The notes: generated by a model not told the origin, from the letters alone. 64,000 nucleotides of DNA from Pantoea sp. 18069 (GCF_902706035.1 NZ_CACSJA010000002.1:310001-374000); one strand, 5' to 3'. Shown: positions 34,703-45,004, counted from the stretch's first letter. Made by a program: numbers and translations.

Positions 34703-35665
34703 TTAGGCTTCGTTGCCGGCAACAATGGACATCACGGCCATGCGCACGGCAATGCCGAACGAGACCTGCGACAGGATCACGGCCTGCGGGCCGTCGACCA
34801 CTTCGGAATCGATCTCCACGCCGCGGTTGATGGGGCCTGGGTGCATCACGATGGCGTCGGGCTGGGCCAGGCGCAGCTTCTCGGCCGTGAGACCGAAGGC
34901 CTTGAAATATTCCTGGCTCGAGGGCAGCAGCGCGCCCGTCATGCGTTCGTTCTGCAGGCGCAGCATGATGATCACGTCGGCGTCGCGTATGCCTTCTTCC
35001 AGCGTGTGGAACACGCGCACGCCCATCAGCGACAGGTCGGAAGGCACGAGCGTGCGCGGGCCGACCACGCGCACTTCGGCCGCGCCCAGCGTGGTGAGCG
35101 CATGGATGTCCGAGCGCGCGACGCGCGAGTGCAGCACGTCGCCTACGATGGCCACGCGCAGGTTGGAGAAATCCTTCTTGTAGTGGCGGATGGTGTACAT
35201 GTCCAGCAGCCCCTGCGTGGGGTGGGCATGGCGGCCGTCGCCGGCGTTCACCACGTGCACGTGCGGCGCGACATGCTGGGCCACGAGGTAGGGCGCGCCC
35301 GACTCGCTGTGGCGCACGACGAAGATGTCGGCGGCCATGGCCGACAGGTTGGCGATGGTGTCGAGCAGCGACTCGCCCTTGCTGGCCGAGCTGCGCGCGA
35401 TGTCGAGGTTGAACACGTCGGCCGACAGCCGCTTGGCGGCGATCTCAAACGTGGTGCGCGTGCGCGTGCTGTTCTCGAAGAACAGGTTGAACACGCTCTT
35501 GCCGCGCAGCAGCGGCACCTTCTTGACTTCGCGGTCGTTGACGCTCACGAAGTTGGCCGCGGTGTCGAGGATATGCGTCAGGATGTCCTTGGACAGGCCT
35601 TCGGTCGACAGCAGGTGAATCAACTCACCGTTCTTGTTGAGCTGGGGATTGCGCTTGTACAACAC
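34703..35665 (-). CDS. pyrB: Aspartate carbamoyltransferase catalytic chain
   Basis: PyrB joins carbamoyl phosphate and aspartate in pyrimidine synthesis. The 320-residue protein has the carbamoyl-phosphate loop [12 protein letters not shown], the [12 protein letters not shown] motif and [12 protein letters not shown]. It lies 2 bp after pyrR on the same strand. The usual Pseudomonas-type class A partner PyrC' is next downstream. pyrI is absent, as expected for class A. Confidence 0.96.
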   Translation of the reverse strand: MLYKRNPQLNKNGELIHLLSTEGLSKDILTHILDTAANFVSVNDREVKKVPLLRGKSVFNLFFENSTRTRTTFEIAAKRLSADVFNLDIARSSASKGESLLDTIANLSAMAADIFVVRHSESGAPYLVAQHVAPHVHVVNAGDGRHAHPTQGLLDMYTIRHYKKDFSNLRVAIVGDVLHSRVARSDIHALTTLGAAEVRVVGPRTLVPSDLSLMGVRVFHTLEEGIRDADVIIMLRLQNERMTGALLPSSQEYFKAFGLTAEKLRLAQPDAIVMHPGPINRGVEIDSEVVDGPQAVILSQVSFGIAVRMAVMSIVAGNEA

Positions 35666-35667
35666 GG

Positions 35668-36186
35668 TCAGGCCTCTTGGATGCGGAAATGGAAGCGCCC
35701 CTGCTCGTCGCGCGCCAGCGCCAGCGCCTGGGCGGGCGGCAGCGCGATGCGGGCCGCGGCGAAGTCGGCCTGGATGGGCAGCTCGCGCCCACCGCGGTCG
35801 ACCAGCACGGCCAGGCGCACGCAGTCGGGCCGGCCGTAGTCGTAGAGTTCGTTGAGCACGGCGCGGATGGTGCGGCCCGTGTAGAGCACGTCGTCGAGCA
35901 CCAGGATGTCGGCGCCGTTGACGTCGAAGTCGATCTGCGTCTGGGCGCTGGTGGCCATGCCGCGCTGCGCGAAGTCGTCGCGGTGCAGCGCCGAGGACAG
36001 CACGCTGGGCGTGCCGGGCAGGTTCAGGTCCTTGTGCAGGCGCTCGACCAGCCAGGCACCGCCCGAAGTGATGCCCGCCAGGCGCGTCGAAGCTCCCATG
36101 AGGCTGCGCACGCCGCGCAGCAGTTCACGGTACAGCGCCTCGGCGTCGAGCACCAGGCTGCCGCTACCGGCGATGGGATCGTTCAT
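35668..36186 (-). CDS. pyrR: PyrR bifunctional regulator / uracil phosphoribosyltransferase
   Basis: This 172-residue type I phosphoribosyltransferase has the PRPP-binding motif [18 protein letters not shown] and the flexible-loop region with [10 protein letters not shown]. In Gram-positives PyrR controls attenuation by binding pyr mRNA; in proteobacteria the regulatory role is less clear and it may act mainly as an enzyme. Start overlaps ruvX stop by ATGA; pyrB follows in 2 bp. No PyrR-type attenuator is obvious between them. Confidence 0.93.
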   Translation of the reverse strand: MNDPIAGSGSLVLDAEALYRELLRGVRSLMGASTRLAGITSGGAWLVERLHKDLNLPGTPSVLSSALHRDDFAQRGMATSAQTQIDFDVNGADILVLDDVLYTGRTIRAVLNELYDYGRPDCVRLAVLVDRGGRELPIQADFAAARIALPPAQALALARDEQGRFHFRIQEA

Positions 36187-36686
36187 GGAAGACTCCTCAA
36201 AAACTGTTCAAGAATGATGCAGGCCGACGCGGCATCGGCGTCGCGCGCGCCGCCCGACAGCGCCTCGGTCGTGCTGTAGCGCTCGTCGACCTCGAACACC
36301 TGCAGGCCGAAGCGCCCGCGCAGCTGGCGGCCGAACTTGAGCGCACGCGCGGTGTTCTCGTGGGCCGCGCCGTCGGGGTGGTAAGGCACGCCTATCACCA
36401 GCGCGTCGGGCTGGAACTCCTTGATGCGCGCGGCGACCTGCAGCATGCGCGCATCCGCGCCTTCGGCCTTGATCGTCGCCTGCGGCGTTGTGAGCCCCAG
36501 CATGCGGCTGCCCGTGGCCACGCCCGTGCGCTTGGTGCCGAAGTCAAAGGCCAGGAAACTCTGGAAATGCGCGGGCACGACGACGGGCGCGCGCAGCGGC
36601 GCGTCCGTGGGCGCGCGCAGCGGCGCGTCCGTGGGCGCGCGCGCAGGCGACGGTGCCGGCGGCACCGTGTCGGGAGCGTCGCTCAT
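36183..36686 (-). CDS. ruvX: RuvX/YqgF putative Holliday-junction resolvase with repeat-bearing N-terminus
   Basis: This 167-residue protein has the RNase H-like YqgF fold: FLAFDFGTKRTGVATG, then LVIGVPYHPDG and VDERYSTTEA. Family members are linked to 16S rRNA 5'-end maturation and to junction resolution. An unusual N-terminal extension of about 40 Pro/Ala-rich residues contains two exact copies of APTDAPLR, from a 24-bp tandem repeat. The start ATG 36686 overlaps the yqgE stop (ATGA), which supports the extension being translated. Confidence 0.92.
   Translation of the reverse strand: MSDAPDTVPPAPSPARAPTDAPLRAPTDAPLRAPVVVPAHFQSFLAFDFGTKRTGVATGSRMLGLTTPQATIKAEGADARMLQVAARIKEFQPDALVIGVPYHPDGAAHENTARALKFGRQLRGRFGLQVFEVDERYSTTEALSGGARDADAASACIILEQFLRSLP
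36585..36632. repeat. 24-bp tandem repeat inside ruvX
   Basis: Two exact 24-bp units (36585-36608 and 36609-36632) are followed by a partial third. They encode APTDAPLR twice in the N-terminal extension. The copy number could vary by slippage without a frameshift, because the unit is a multiple of three. Confidence 0.9.
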
Positions 36687-37282
36687 GCGTGCCCCACTTC
36701 CGGGGACAGCGACCAGGCCTGCAGGCCCAGCAGGGCCAGCGCGCGGTCGTAGCGCTCGGCCACCGGGGCTTCGAAAATCAGCCCCACGTCGGCGCCCACC
36801 GTAAGCCAGGTGTTTTCCGACAGTTCGGATTCCAGCTGGCCTTCGCCCCACGAGGCATAGCCCAGCGAGACAAACACCCGGCGCGGGCCGGCGCCGTTGG
36901 ACAGCGCTTCGAGCACGTCCTTGGAAGTCGTCATCTCGAGCCCGCCGGGAATGGTCATGGTCGAGGCATAAATGGATTCCTCGGCGACGATGCCCTCGGC
37001 GAGGAAGGCGTCGTGCAGCACGAAGCCGCGGTCGGTCTGTACCGGGCCACCCCGGTACACCACGTCGGTGCGCAGGTCTTCGCGCCCGAGGGAAAGGTCG
37101 ATCTTGTCGAGCAGGCCTTCAAGGCTCAATGGCATGGGCTTGTTGATGATCAAGCCCAGAGCGCCACGCTCACTGTGCTCGCACAGGTACACCACGCTGC
37201 GCGAAAAAGACTCATCTTCGACGCCGGGCATGGCGATCAGAAAATGGTGCGTCAAGTTGATAGGCGCAGAATCAGCGGGCAT
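36683..37282 (-). CDS. yqgE: YqgE/AlgH family protein
   Basis: This 199-residue protein shows the YqgE/AlgH signature: LTHHFLIAMPGVEDESFSRS, VVYLCEHSERGALGLIINKP, then YRGGPVQTDRGFVLH and FVSLGYASWGEGQLE. The molecular function is unknown; in Pseudomonas AlgH is linked to alginate control. It is first in the yqgE-ruvX-pyrR-pyrB cluster, the usual proteobacterial order. It starts 22 bp from the divergent photolyase start, so both promoters share little space. Confidence 0.93.
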   Translation of the reverse strand: MPADSAPINLTHHFLIAMPGVEDESFSRSVVYLCEHSERGALGLIINKPMPLSLEGLLDKIDLSLGREDLRTDVVYRGGPVQTDRGFVLHDAFLAEGIVAEESIYASTMTIPGGLEMTTSKDVLEALSNGAGPRRVFVSLGYASWGEGQLESELSENTWLTVGADVGLIFEAPVAERYDRALALLGLQAWSLSPEVGHA

Positions 37283-37304
37283 TCCCAGATTTTAACGGTG
37301 ATCC

Positions 37305-38813
37305 ATGGCACTTTCGGGCCCTGTGGGCTTGGTCTGGTTGCGACGCGACCTGCGCACGCACGACCACGCCGCCCTTTTTCATGCTTTGCGCGGCTGCGCG
37401 CAGGTGCATTGCGTCTTTCTTTTCGACGATTCCATCCTCGCGCCGCTGCCACGCGCCGACCGGCGTGTCGAGTTCATCCAGCGCAGCCTGGTCTCGCTCG
37501 ATGCGCAGTTGCGCGCGCTCTCTGGCCACGCCGACGCCGGCCTGATCGTACGCCAGGGGCTGGCCGCGCAGGAAATTCCGCGCCTGGCGCAACAACTGGG
37601 CGCGACGGCGGTATTCGCCAACCACGATGACGAGCCCCAGGCGCTGGCGCGCGATGCGCGCGTGCGCGCCGCGCTGCAGGCCAACGGCGTGGCACTGCAC
37701 ACCTACAAGGACCATGTGATTTTCGAGCGCGACGAAGTGCTGACGCTGGCGGGCGCGCCGTTCAGCGTGTTCACGCCCTACAAGAACGCCTGGCTGCGCA
37801 AGCTCAACGCCTTCTATCTTTCGTCCTACCCCGTCGAGCGTTACGCAAGCCGCCTCGCACCCCGGCCCGCGGGCTATTGCCGGCTGCCCACGCTGGCCGA
37901 GATCGGCTTCGAGGCCACCAATCTGCAGCAGCTGGCTTTGCCCACCGGCAGCGAAGGCGCGGCGCAACTGCTTGCCGACTTCGTTCCGCGGCTCGCGCAC
38001 TATGGCGAGGCGCGCGACTTTCCGGCCGTCAAGGGCCCGAGCTATCTGAGCGTGCACCTGCGCTTTGGCACCGTGTCGATACGCGAGCTCGCCCGCCTGG
38101 CCTGGACCGAATCGTCGCAGCGCCAGAGCCCGGGCGCGGCCGTCTGGCTCAGCGAACTCATCTGGCGCGATTTCTACCACCAGATCCTGGCCCACCATCC
38201 GCGCGTGGTGACGCAGGCCTTCAAGCCCGCGTACGACGCCATCGTCTGGGAAAGCGGCGCCGAGGCCGAACGCCTGTTCGCCGCCTGGTGCGAAGGCCGC
38301 ACGGGCTACCCGCTGGTCGACGCGGCCATGGGCCAGCTCAACCAGACCGGCTATATGCACAACCGGCTGCGCATGGTCGTGGCGAGCTTTCTGGTCAAGG
38401 ACCTGGGAATCGACTGGCGCTGGGGCGAGCAGTATTTCGCCGAGCAGCTCAACGATTTCGACCTGGCCGCGAACAACGGCGGCTGGCAATGGGCGGCGTC
38501 TACAGGCTGTGACGCCCAGCCCTACTTCCGTATCTTCAACCCCATCAGCCAGAGCGAGAAGTTCGATGCCGCGGGCCGCTTTATCCGCCGCTATCTGCCG
38601 CAGCTCGCCGCCTTGCCCGACAAGCTGATCCACGCGCCATGGAAGGCCGGGCCGCTGGAGCTGGCCGCGGCGGGGCTGTCGCTGGTCGATGCGGGCCAGG
38701 CCTTGGGCCCTTCGAGCTATCCGCGCCCCATCGTGGACCATGCCGAGGCAAGGGATAAGACGCTGGCGAGGTATTCGGTGGTCAAGGGGGCTGCGGTTAA
38801 CTCCGCCCGCTAA
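37305..38813 (+). CDS. phrB: Deoxyribodipyrimidine photolyase
   Basis: PhrB repairs UV-made cyclobutane pyrimidine dimers with blue light. The 502-residue protein has the N-terminal antenna-chromophore domain (LVWLRRDLRTHDHAALFHAL) and the FAD domain with SELIWRDFYHQ, GYPLVDAAMGQLNQTGYMHNR (split), LNDFDLAANNGGWQWAASTG and PYFRIFNP. The Trp residues of the electron-transfer chain appear present. The start has no strong ribosome-binding site but aligns with the family. Confidence 0.93.
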   Translation: MALSGPVGLVWLRRDLRTHDHAALFHALRGCAQVHCVFLFDDSILAPLPRADRRVEFIQRSLVSLDAQLRALSGHADAGLIVRQGLAAQEIPRLAQQLGATAVFANHDDEPQALARDARVRAALQANGVALHTYKDHVIFERDEVLTLAGAPFSVFTPYKNAWLRKLNAFYLSSYPVERYASRLAPRPAGYCRLPTLAEIGFEATNLQQLALPTGSEGAAQLLADFVPRLAHYGEARDFPAVKGPSYLSVHLRFGTVSIRELARLAWTESSQRQSPGAAVWLSELIWRDFYHQILAHHPRVVTQAFKPAYDAIVWESGAEAERLFAAWCEGRTGYPLVDAAMGQLNQTGYMHNRLRMVVASFLVKDLGIDWRWGEQYFAEQLNDFDLAANNGGWQWAASTGCDAQPYFRIFNPISQSEKFDAAGRFIRRYLPQLAALPDKLIHAPWKAGPLELAAAGLSLVDAGQALGPSSYPRPIVDHAEARDKTLARYSVVKGAAVNSAR

Positions 38814-38910
38814 GAAAAAGCGCGCTTTCGGTCTCTAGTCTGGACGTTCACCCTTCGACGCGGCCGGCGAGGCAAGCTCAAGGAGAACGTGGGTTAGCGC
38901 GCAGTCAAAA

Positions 38911-38940
38911 ACCCGTTCGGGCTGAGCCTGTCGAAGCCCA
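38911..38940. repeat. Dispersed intergenic repeat
   Basis: The stretch around GTTCGGGCTGAGCCTGTCGA lies between convergent phrB and chpA. Its complement (TTCGACAGGCTCAGCCCGAA) is a sequence I recognise as a common dispersed element in proteobacterial intergenic DNA. Copy number in this genome is unknown. Confidence 0.6.
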
Positions 38941-38973
38941 GGTATTCAACGGTTTTCACGCCGCGCCAATGGC

Positions 38974-41900
38974 TTACGCCATCGACGTCGTCTGAGCCGC
39001 AGACAGTGCAGCATAACGCTGCACCAGGCTCAGCAATTCCTCATCGGAATACGGCTTGCCCAGGTAGTGGTTCACGCCGATTTGCTGCGCATGTTCGCGG
39101 TGTTTCTGCGCGATGCGCGAGGTGATCATGATGATGGGCAGATCGTGCAGCCGCGCGTCGGCGCGGATATGGCGCGCGAGATCGAAGCCGTCCATGCGCG
39201 GCATTTCGATGTCGGACAGCACCACCGCCGGGCGCGCGCCCTGCAGTTTTTCCAGCGCCTGCAGGCCGTCGGACGCGACTTCGACACGGTAGCCTTCGCG
39301 CTGCAGCAGGCGCTGGGTCACGCGGCGCACGGTGATCGAGTCGTCGACCACCAGCACCAGCGGCACTTCGCCCGCGCCCGCGGCCTGGGGCTGGACGGTG
39401 GCCACGCCGTCGCCGCCGGCAAGCTGCACCGCCGCAGCAGGCTGGCGCCGCAGCTGTTCGCGCACCTGCTCGCCATAGACCGTGGCCAGTGCCACCGGGT
39501 TGTAGATCAGCACCACCGCGCCCGAGGCCAGCACCGACATGCCGGTCAGGCCCGGCAGGCGCGCGAGCTGCGGCCCCAGGGGCTTCACAACCAGTTCCTG
39601 GTTGCCCAGCACTTCGTCCACATGCAGCGCCAGCCGCTGGGCCGCGCTGCGCAGGATCACCACGGCGCGGGTCTTGCCCACGCCTTCGAGGCTTTGCGCA
39701 GACGTCTGCCACAGCGCGCCGCCCCAGAAGAACGGCAGGGCCTGCTCGCTGCCGGGCTCGTCGAGCTGGCCGCTGGCATAGGCCTGCTCCAGCGCCGCCA
39801 AAGGCACGCGGCGCACGATCTCGACCAGATTCGCGGGCACGCCCACGGCGAACTGGCCCACGCGCAGCATCACCACCTGCGTCACCGCCGTGGTCAGCGG
39901 CAATACCAGCGCGAACGACGAGCCCGCACCCGGCGTGCTCTGGGTTTCTATGCGCCCGCCGAGCGCATTGACTTCGGAGCGCACCACGTCCATGCCGATG
40001 CCGCGCCCGGACACGCCGGTCACTTCGGTCGCCGTCGTGAAGCCCGGCTGGAAGATCAGCTGCCCGGCTTGCTCGGCGGTGATGGCCGCGTCTTCGGCGG
40101 CCAGGCCGCGCGCGACGGCCACGGCGTGAATGCGCTTGAGGTCCAGCCCCGCGCCGTCGTCGTCGAAGCGCACGCGCACGTCGTTGCCTTCGTGCTGCAG
40201 CGTCACGCTGATGGTGCCGGTCGCGGCCTTGCCCCGGGCCTCGCGCTGCGCGGGCAGTTCAATGCCGTGGGCCACGCAGTTGCGCAGCAGGTGCTCGAAC
40301 GCCGGCACCATGCGGTCGAGCACGCCGCGGTCCATTTCAATGGTGCCGCCGACGATGTTCAGCCGCACCTGCTTGCCCATTTCCTTGGACGTCTGGCGCA
40401 CCACGGCGTACAGGCGCTCGGAAATGGCGTCGAATTCGACCATGCGCGTGCGCAGCAGATCGCGCTGCAGGTCGCGCGCCTGGCGGCCCTGGGCGACGAG
40501 ATCGTCTTCGGCGGCGGCGAGGTCGCGCTGCAGGTTGCGCTGCACCGTGGCCACGTCGTTGACCGACTCGGCCATCATGCGCGTGAGTTCCTGCACGCGT
40601 GTGAAGCGGTCGAACTCCAGCGGGTCGAAGCCCGCGGCCGAATCCTTGGAGAGCGCGAGCCGCGACTGCATCTGCGTCTCGGCCTGGACTTCGATGTCGC
40701 GCAGTTGCTGGCGCAGGCGCTCGAGGTTGCCGTTGAGGTCGTGCAGCGAGCTGCGCGCCTGCGCCAGGCGCGCGTCGATGCGCGAACGCGCGATCAGCAC
40801 TTCGCCCGACTGGTTGATCAGCCGGTCGAGCAGCTGGCCGCGCACGCGCACCGACTGCTGCGAGGCCGAACGCCCGGCCGTGAGCGGGACAATCGGCGTG
40901 AACGTAGCCGCGCGCAGGCCGGCATTGCGCTCGCGCGCCGGCTCGGCCGGCATGGGCGCCGTGGGCTCGGCGGGCGGCGCCGCGGCAATTTCCTCGCCCA
41001 GCGCGCGCAATGCGCCGAAATGCGCATTGAGCGTGTCGAAACTGCCCAGCAGCGGCTCTATCTGTACGGCCTGCGCCGCCTGTGCGTCGATGTGCTCTAT
41101 CGCCGACTCGAGCCGGTGGGTGATTTCACCCAGGCGCATCGCGCCAGCCAGCCGTGCGCTGCCCTTGAGCGTGTGCAGCGCGCGCAGGCTCGCATTGCGC
41201 GCCTCGAGCCGCTGCGGGTGCGCGGCCCAGTCGCGCAGCGCCGTGCCCAGCACCGGCAGCAGCTCGGCCGCCTCTTCCTCGAAAATCGGGAACAGGTCGG
41301 GGTCGAGCGCATCGAGCGCTTCGATGTCGTCATCGATGTCGCTGTCCATGCCCACGGCAAGCGCCAGCGCGGCGTCGATCGGGTCCGGCTTCGGCGCCGG
41401 GGCTTGCGGCTCGAATGCAATGGCCTCGGGTTGCGCCTCGGCTGCGGCTTCGCGCTGCGGCTGCGTTTCAGCCGCCTGCTGCGCCCTGGCCTGTTCAGCC
41501 GCGTCGGCGTCCAGCTCCTGCGCCCAGATCGCGTCTTCGGCATCGAGGCCCGGGGCCACGCTGCCCTCACCGGCAATGCGGTCGATTTCGCTGTCGAGCA
41601 CCTGCTGCAGCGCGGCTTCCACGGCCGGCAGCGGCGTCTTGAGAAAGCCCGCGGCGAACTGGTGCAGCAGGCGGCGGATCTCATTGGCCGCGCCCTGGAA
41701 CGCAGCCAGTTGCTGCGCATCGCCGCGGCCTTGCGGGCGCACGTGCATCAGCGCGTGCTCGAGCGCGCGCGACAGAAGCGACAAGTCCTTGAAGCCCACG
41801 GTCGCCGAACTGCCGGCCAGCGAATGCGCCCAGCCCACGGCTTCCTCGGGCTGGGGGCGGTGCGCTTCGAGCGCCCATTCCTGCAGCGCCACATCGAGGC

Positions 41901-44900
41901 GGCGCGACCACTCGTCGGCTTCGTTCAGATAGACGTTGTACAGCGGCAGGTGGATGCGCAGGCCGTCGATCACCTTGACATTGTCGTCGACGGGCTCGGG
42001 TTCAGGCTCGGGTTCGGGCTCGGGTGGCAGCGCGGCCTCGGGCACAGGCCCGGCCACGGGCGCAGCTTCTGGCTCCGAAGCAAGTTCCATGACCGGCTCG
42101 GCTTCAGGCACAGGTTCCTGGGCGGGCGCGATGTCGGGCACGGCAGCGGGCGCCACCACCGGCACGCTGTCGGCGGCGGGCGCGGCCTGCGCGCCGGACG
42201 TCCATGTCCAGCCTTCGTCCAGGGGCGCGGCAACGGGCGCCGCGGGCGATTCGGCGCGCTGCGGCGGCTGCGCCGCGTCGTCCTCGATCTGGGTATCGTC
42301 CCAGCCGGGTGTGTCGTCTAGCCACTCCTGGCCCGACTCGGCCTCGGCGCCCTGCGCGATGGGCTCGACGGCAGGCGGCTCGGGCACCGGCGCGGCATCG
42401 GGCAAGCGCTCGCTGGCCTGGAGCGCGGACTCAAAGGCGGCAAAATCGATTTCCTCGACAACGCCCGGCAGCGCGGGCAAAGGCGTGGTGTCGCCATCGG
42501 TGCCCGTTTCCTGCACCCCGGGCAGAAGTTCTTCGGCCGCAGGCGCTGGCACCTGCCGGCGACGGCGCAGCGATGGCTGCAGCGCCACGGGTGCGCGCTG
42601 GCCATCAAGGCGCATCGCATCGGCCGCGGCGCGAAACGGCGTCGCCGACCAGTCCTGGTCCTGGCCGTCGGCAATCGCCTGGGTCCAGGCGGCAAACGCC
42701 TGCAAGGCGTCGCGCGCCAGCGCCTGCCAGGCGGGCGGCATGGCCTTTTGCTCGCCCAGCCAGGCGTTGAGCATCTGCTCCATGGCCCAGCCGGCTTCGC
42801 CGAACTCGTCGAGCCCGACCATGCGCGCGCTGCCCTTGAGCGTGTGAAAGACCCGGCGCAAGCTGGTCTGTGCGTTCCACTGTTCAGCGTCGCCGGCCAG
42901 CGCATCGAGCGCCTCGAGGCCTTGGCCCACGACTTCGCGCGCTTCCTCGAGGAAGATCCCGCGCAGTTCCTCGTCCGTGTCTTCATCGGCCACGCTCAAC
43001 GGCGCGGCCGCAGGGGCGGCAACGGGCTGCGGCAGGGCGTCGGCCACGGCCGGCGCTGCAGCGACGGGTACCGGTTGCGCGGCCACCGGCGCCGCGGCAA
43101 CCGGGAGCACCGGCGCCACAGGCTGGGCGGCGCGCGCTTCGACATGCTGCGTCTGCGCCTGGGGCGCGTCGCTGGCACGTACGCGGTTGCGGCCCATGAT
43201 GATGCGCAGCTCGCCCAATGTCTCGTCATAGACGAACAGCTGGCGCGCGAGATTGCGCTGGTAGCTGAGCATGTCGATCAGAAAGCCCAGCGCACCGAGG
43301 TTGGCGCCCAGCCGCGCAAAGACCGGGGGCTGGCCGGCCGCGGGGATCTCGTTGCGCATCAGCTGCTCGACGGTATCGCGCATGCGCGCCACGGCCAGGC
43401 AGGCCTGCTCCAGGCCCAGCACCGACAGCACGCCGCGCATCTGCGCCATGTGCTGCGCCGCCTGGGCCAGCACATCGACCTGGGCCGGCTGGCGGAAGAA
43501 CTGGTCGAGCAGGTTTTCGGCCTCGGCCAGCGTGGTGCGCAGTTCGCCCACCACGCTGCCCATGGTCTGGCTGTCGCTCACATGCCGGTAGAGATCCTCC
43601 ATCCAGGGTTCCAGCGGCTGCGACTCCATGCCTTGGCGCACTTCATCCAGGCGCTGCGCGAGCCGGCCCGAATGCGCGGCCATGGATTCGTCGGCCAGTT
43701 CCGGCGACGCGAGCGCCGCCTGGAGATAGAGGATGGCGGTCGCGACTTCGAGCGCCAGCGCCGGCGCCGGTGGCTCGCCGCTGCGCGCCATCGATTCGAT
43801 CACGCGCTGCAGCGCGCGCGCCAGCCCGGTGCTGTCGGGGTAGAGCTTGTTGAGCGAATCACAGACCTGGCCGAACTGCTCGACCACGGGCTTGATCTTG
43901 CTGCGGTCGCCGCCGGCCAGCGCCGACCAGCATTCGGTCGCCGTGGCCACGCGCTTGCGCGCCTGCGCGAGCAGCGCGGGATCGAAACGGCCAAAGCGCG
44001 GCCGCTCGTAGTCGACCGCCGGGTGGCGCGCCAGGCCAAAGGATTCGCGCACCGCGCGCAGCACCGGCGCCTGGGTGCCAGGCTCGGCCGCCTGCGCGCA
44101 GAAGAACAGCAGGTCCTGGGTCAGCCGCTCGGGCAGGCGCTGGTCGCCCTTGGCCATGGCCGCGTACTGCATCAGCACGCGCGAAGCCGCGCGCTTGGCG
44201 TAGACGTCGGGCTTGATCAGGCCCTGCGCGAACGCGTCGAAGAAGCCGGCCGCGATCTTCCAGAACGTTCGCGCATCGGGCTCGTTCTGCGCGGCGACAA
44301 AGCCCAGGCAGACCGCGCGCAGCTGGGCCGCGGCAGCGGGATTGCCGGTCTTGACCAGCGCCAGCACGCCCGCGTCGAGCAGCGCGCGCGCCTGCGGGCC
44401 ATAGGCCAGCGCCGGCGTGCTTTCGGGCAGCGCGGGCTCGTGCATGCGCCGCTCGGCGGGCCACAGATCGGCCGGATGCACCTTGTCGTTGCCGGCCAGC
44501 GATTGCACCGCGCGGTACTGGGGAAACAGCGCCACGGCGGGCACGGCCCTGCCGGCCAGCAGCGTGTCGAGGTATTCGAGCAAGGCGAAGCTCGCGTTCT
44601 CGAGCGTGCCCGCGGCTTCGGGGGTGCAGCGCTGCGGGTCCTGCGCCAGGCGCAGCACGGCCGCTTCCATCGCATGCACCAGGCGCGCGGGCGCGGGCAT
44701 GTCGACCATTTCCAGCGCGCCGCCGGCCTGGTGCAGCGCCTGCTGCACGGCCAGCGTGTCGAGCGCTGCGGCGGCGCCATCCTGCGTCAGCTCGGCCTCG
44801 CGCGCGCAACGCGCGAGCGCCTTGGCCGCGCCTTCGAGCGATTTGCGCAGTTCGTCGATGACCCATGCCAGGGGCCCGAGGTCCTGCTCGCCCTGCGCAG

Positions 44901-44955
44901 CGTCGGCCGAAGCTGTCTCGGCGGCATGGGGAAAGAAGGCGTCAGTGGAAGACAT
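38974..44955 (-). CDS. chpA: ChpA/PilL hybrid CheA-type histidine kinase of the pilus chemosensory system
   Basis: This 1993-residue kinase has several Hpt modules: HTLKGSARMVG near residue 703, HSLAGSSATVG near 1042 and HTLKGSARLAG near 1259. A long Pro/Glu/Ala linker lies between the first two. The CheA core follows with N-box HLLRNCVAHGIE (about 1558) and G box GRGIGMDVV (about 1650). A CheW-like domain (about 1700-1830) and a C-terminal receiver with VVDDSITVRR (about 1868) complete it. It receives signals from PilJ and phosphorylates PilG and PilH to control type IV pilus extension and retraction. Fewer Hpt modules are clear than in P. aeruginosa ChpA. Last gene of the operon. Confidence 0.95.
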   Translation of the reverse strand: MSSTDAFFPHAAETASADAAQGEQDLGPLAWVIDELRKSLEGAAKALARCAREAELTQDGAAAALDTLAVQQALHQAGGALEMVDMPAPARLVHAMEAAVLRLAQDPQRCTPEAAGTLENASFALLEYLDTLLAGRAVPAVALFPQYRAVQSLAGNDKVHPADLWPAERRMHEPALPESTPALAYGPQARALLDAGVLALVKTGNPAAAAQLRAVCLGFVAAQNEPDARTFWKIAAGFFDAFAQGLIKPDVYAKRAASRVLMQYAAMAKGDQRLPERLTQDLLFFCAQAAEPGTQAPVLRAVRESFGLARHPAVDYERPRFGRFDPALLAQARKRVATATECWSALAGGDRSKIKPVVEQFGQVCDSLNKLYPDSTGLARALQRVIESMARSGEPPAPALALEVATAILYLQAALASPELADESMAAHSGRLAQRLDEVRQGMESQPLEPWMEDLYRHVSDSQTMGSVVGELRTTLAEAENLLDQFFRQPAQVDVLAQAAQHMAQMRGVLSVLGLEQACLAVARMRDTVEQLMRNEIPAAGQPPVFARLGANLGALGFLIDMLSYQRNLARQLFVYDETLGELRIIMGRNRVRASDAPQAQTQHVEARAAQPVAPVLPVAAAPVAAQPVPVAAAPAVADALPQPVAAPAAAPLSVADEDTDEELRGIFLEEAREVVGQGLEALDALAGDAEQWNAQTSLRRVFHTLKGSARMVGLDEFGEAGWAMEQMLNAWLGEQKAMPPAWQALARDALQAFAAWTQAIADGQDQDWSATPFRAAADAMRLDGQRAPVALQPSLRRRRQVPAPAAEELLPGVQETGTDGDTTPLPALPGVVEEIDFAAFESALQASERLPDAAPVPEPPAVEPIAQGAEAESGQEWLDDTPGWDDTQIEDDAAQPPQRAESPAAPVAAPLDEGWTWTSGAQAAPAADSVPVVAPAAVPDIAPAQEPVPEAEPVMELASEPEAAPVAGPVPEAALPPEPEPEPEPEPVDDNVKVIDGLRIHLPLYNVYLNEADEWSRRLDVALQEWALEAHRPQPEEAVGWAHSLAGSSATVGFKDLSLLSRALEHALMHVRPQGRGDAQQLAAFQGAANEIRRLLHQFAAGFLKTPLPAVEAALQQVLDSEIDRIAGEGSVAPGLDAEDAIWAQELDADAAEQARAQQAAETQPQREAAAEAQPEAIAFEPQAPAPKPDPIDAALALAVGMDSDIDDDIEALDALDPDLFPIFEEEAAELLPVLGTALRDWAAHPQRLEARNASLRALHTLKGSARLAGAMRLGEITHRLESAIEHIDAQAAQAVQIEPLLGSFDTLNAHFGALRALGEEIAAAPPAEPTAPMPAEPARERNAGLRAATFTPIVPLTAGRSASQQSVRVRGQLLDRLINQSGEVLIARSRIDARLAQARSSLHDLNGNLERLRQQLRDIEVQAETQMQSRLALSKDSAAGFDPLEFDRFTRVQELTRMMAESVNDVATVQRNLQRDLAAAEDDLVAQGRQARDLQRDLLRTRMVEFDAISERLYAVVRQTSKEMGKQVRLNIVGGTIEMDRGVLDRMVPAFEHLLRNCVAHGIELPAQREARGKAATGTISVTLQHEGNDVRVRFDDDGAGLDLKRIHAVAVARGLAAEDAAITAEQAGQLIFQPGFTTATEVTGVSGRGIGMDVVRSEVNALGGRIETQSTPGAGSSFALVLPLTTAVTQVVMLRVGQFAVGVPANLVEIVRRVPLAALEQAYASGQLDEPGSEQALPFFWGGALWQTSAQSLEGVGKTRAVVILRSAAQRLALHVDEVLGNQELVVKPLGPQLARLPGLTGMSVLASGAVVLIYNPVALATVYGEQVREQLRRQPAAAVQLAGGDGVATVQPQAAGAGEVPLVLVVDDSITVRRVTQRLLQREGYRVEVASDGLQALEKLQGARPAVVLSDIEMPRMDGFDLARHIRADARLHDLPIIMITSRIAQKHREHAQQIGVNHYLGKPYSDEELLSLVQRYAALSAAQTTSMA

Positions 44956-45004
44956 GCGGAACTCCGCGGCGGACTAACGCCGGTGTAGGAAAGGGGAAGA
45001 CGCC

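Noticed and set aside
39067..42321. A very long plus-strand open frame opposite chpA (and similar ones opposite pilJ, thiD-hemL, purH, tamB).
   Set aside because: Shadow frames typical of high-GC DNA; rich in His, Arg and Gln with no domain, and opposite well-recognised genes.
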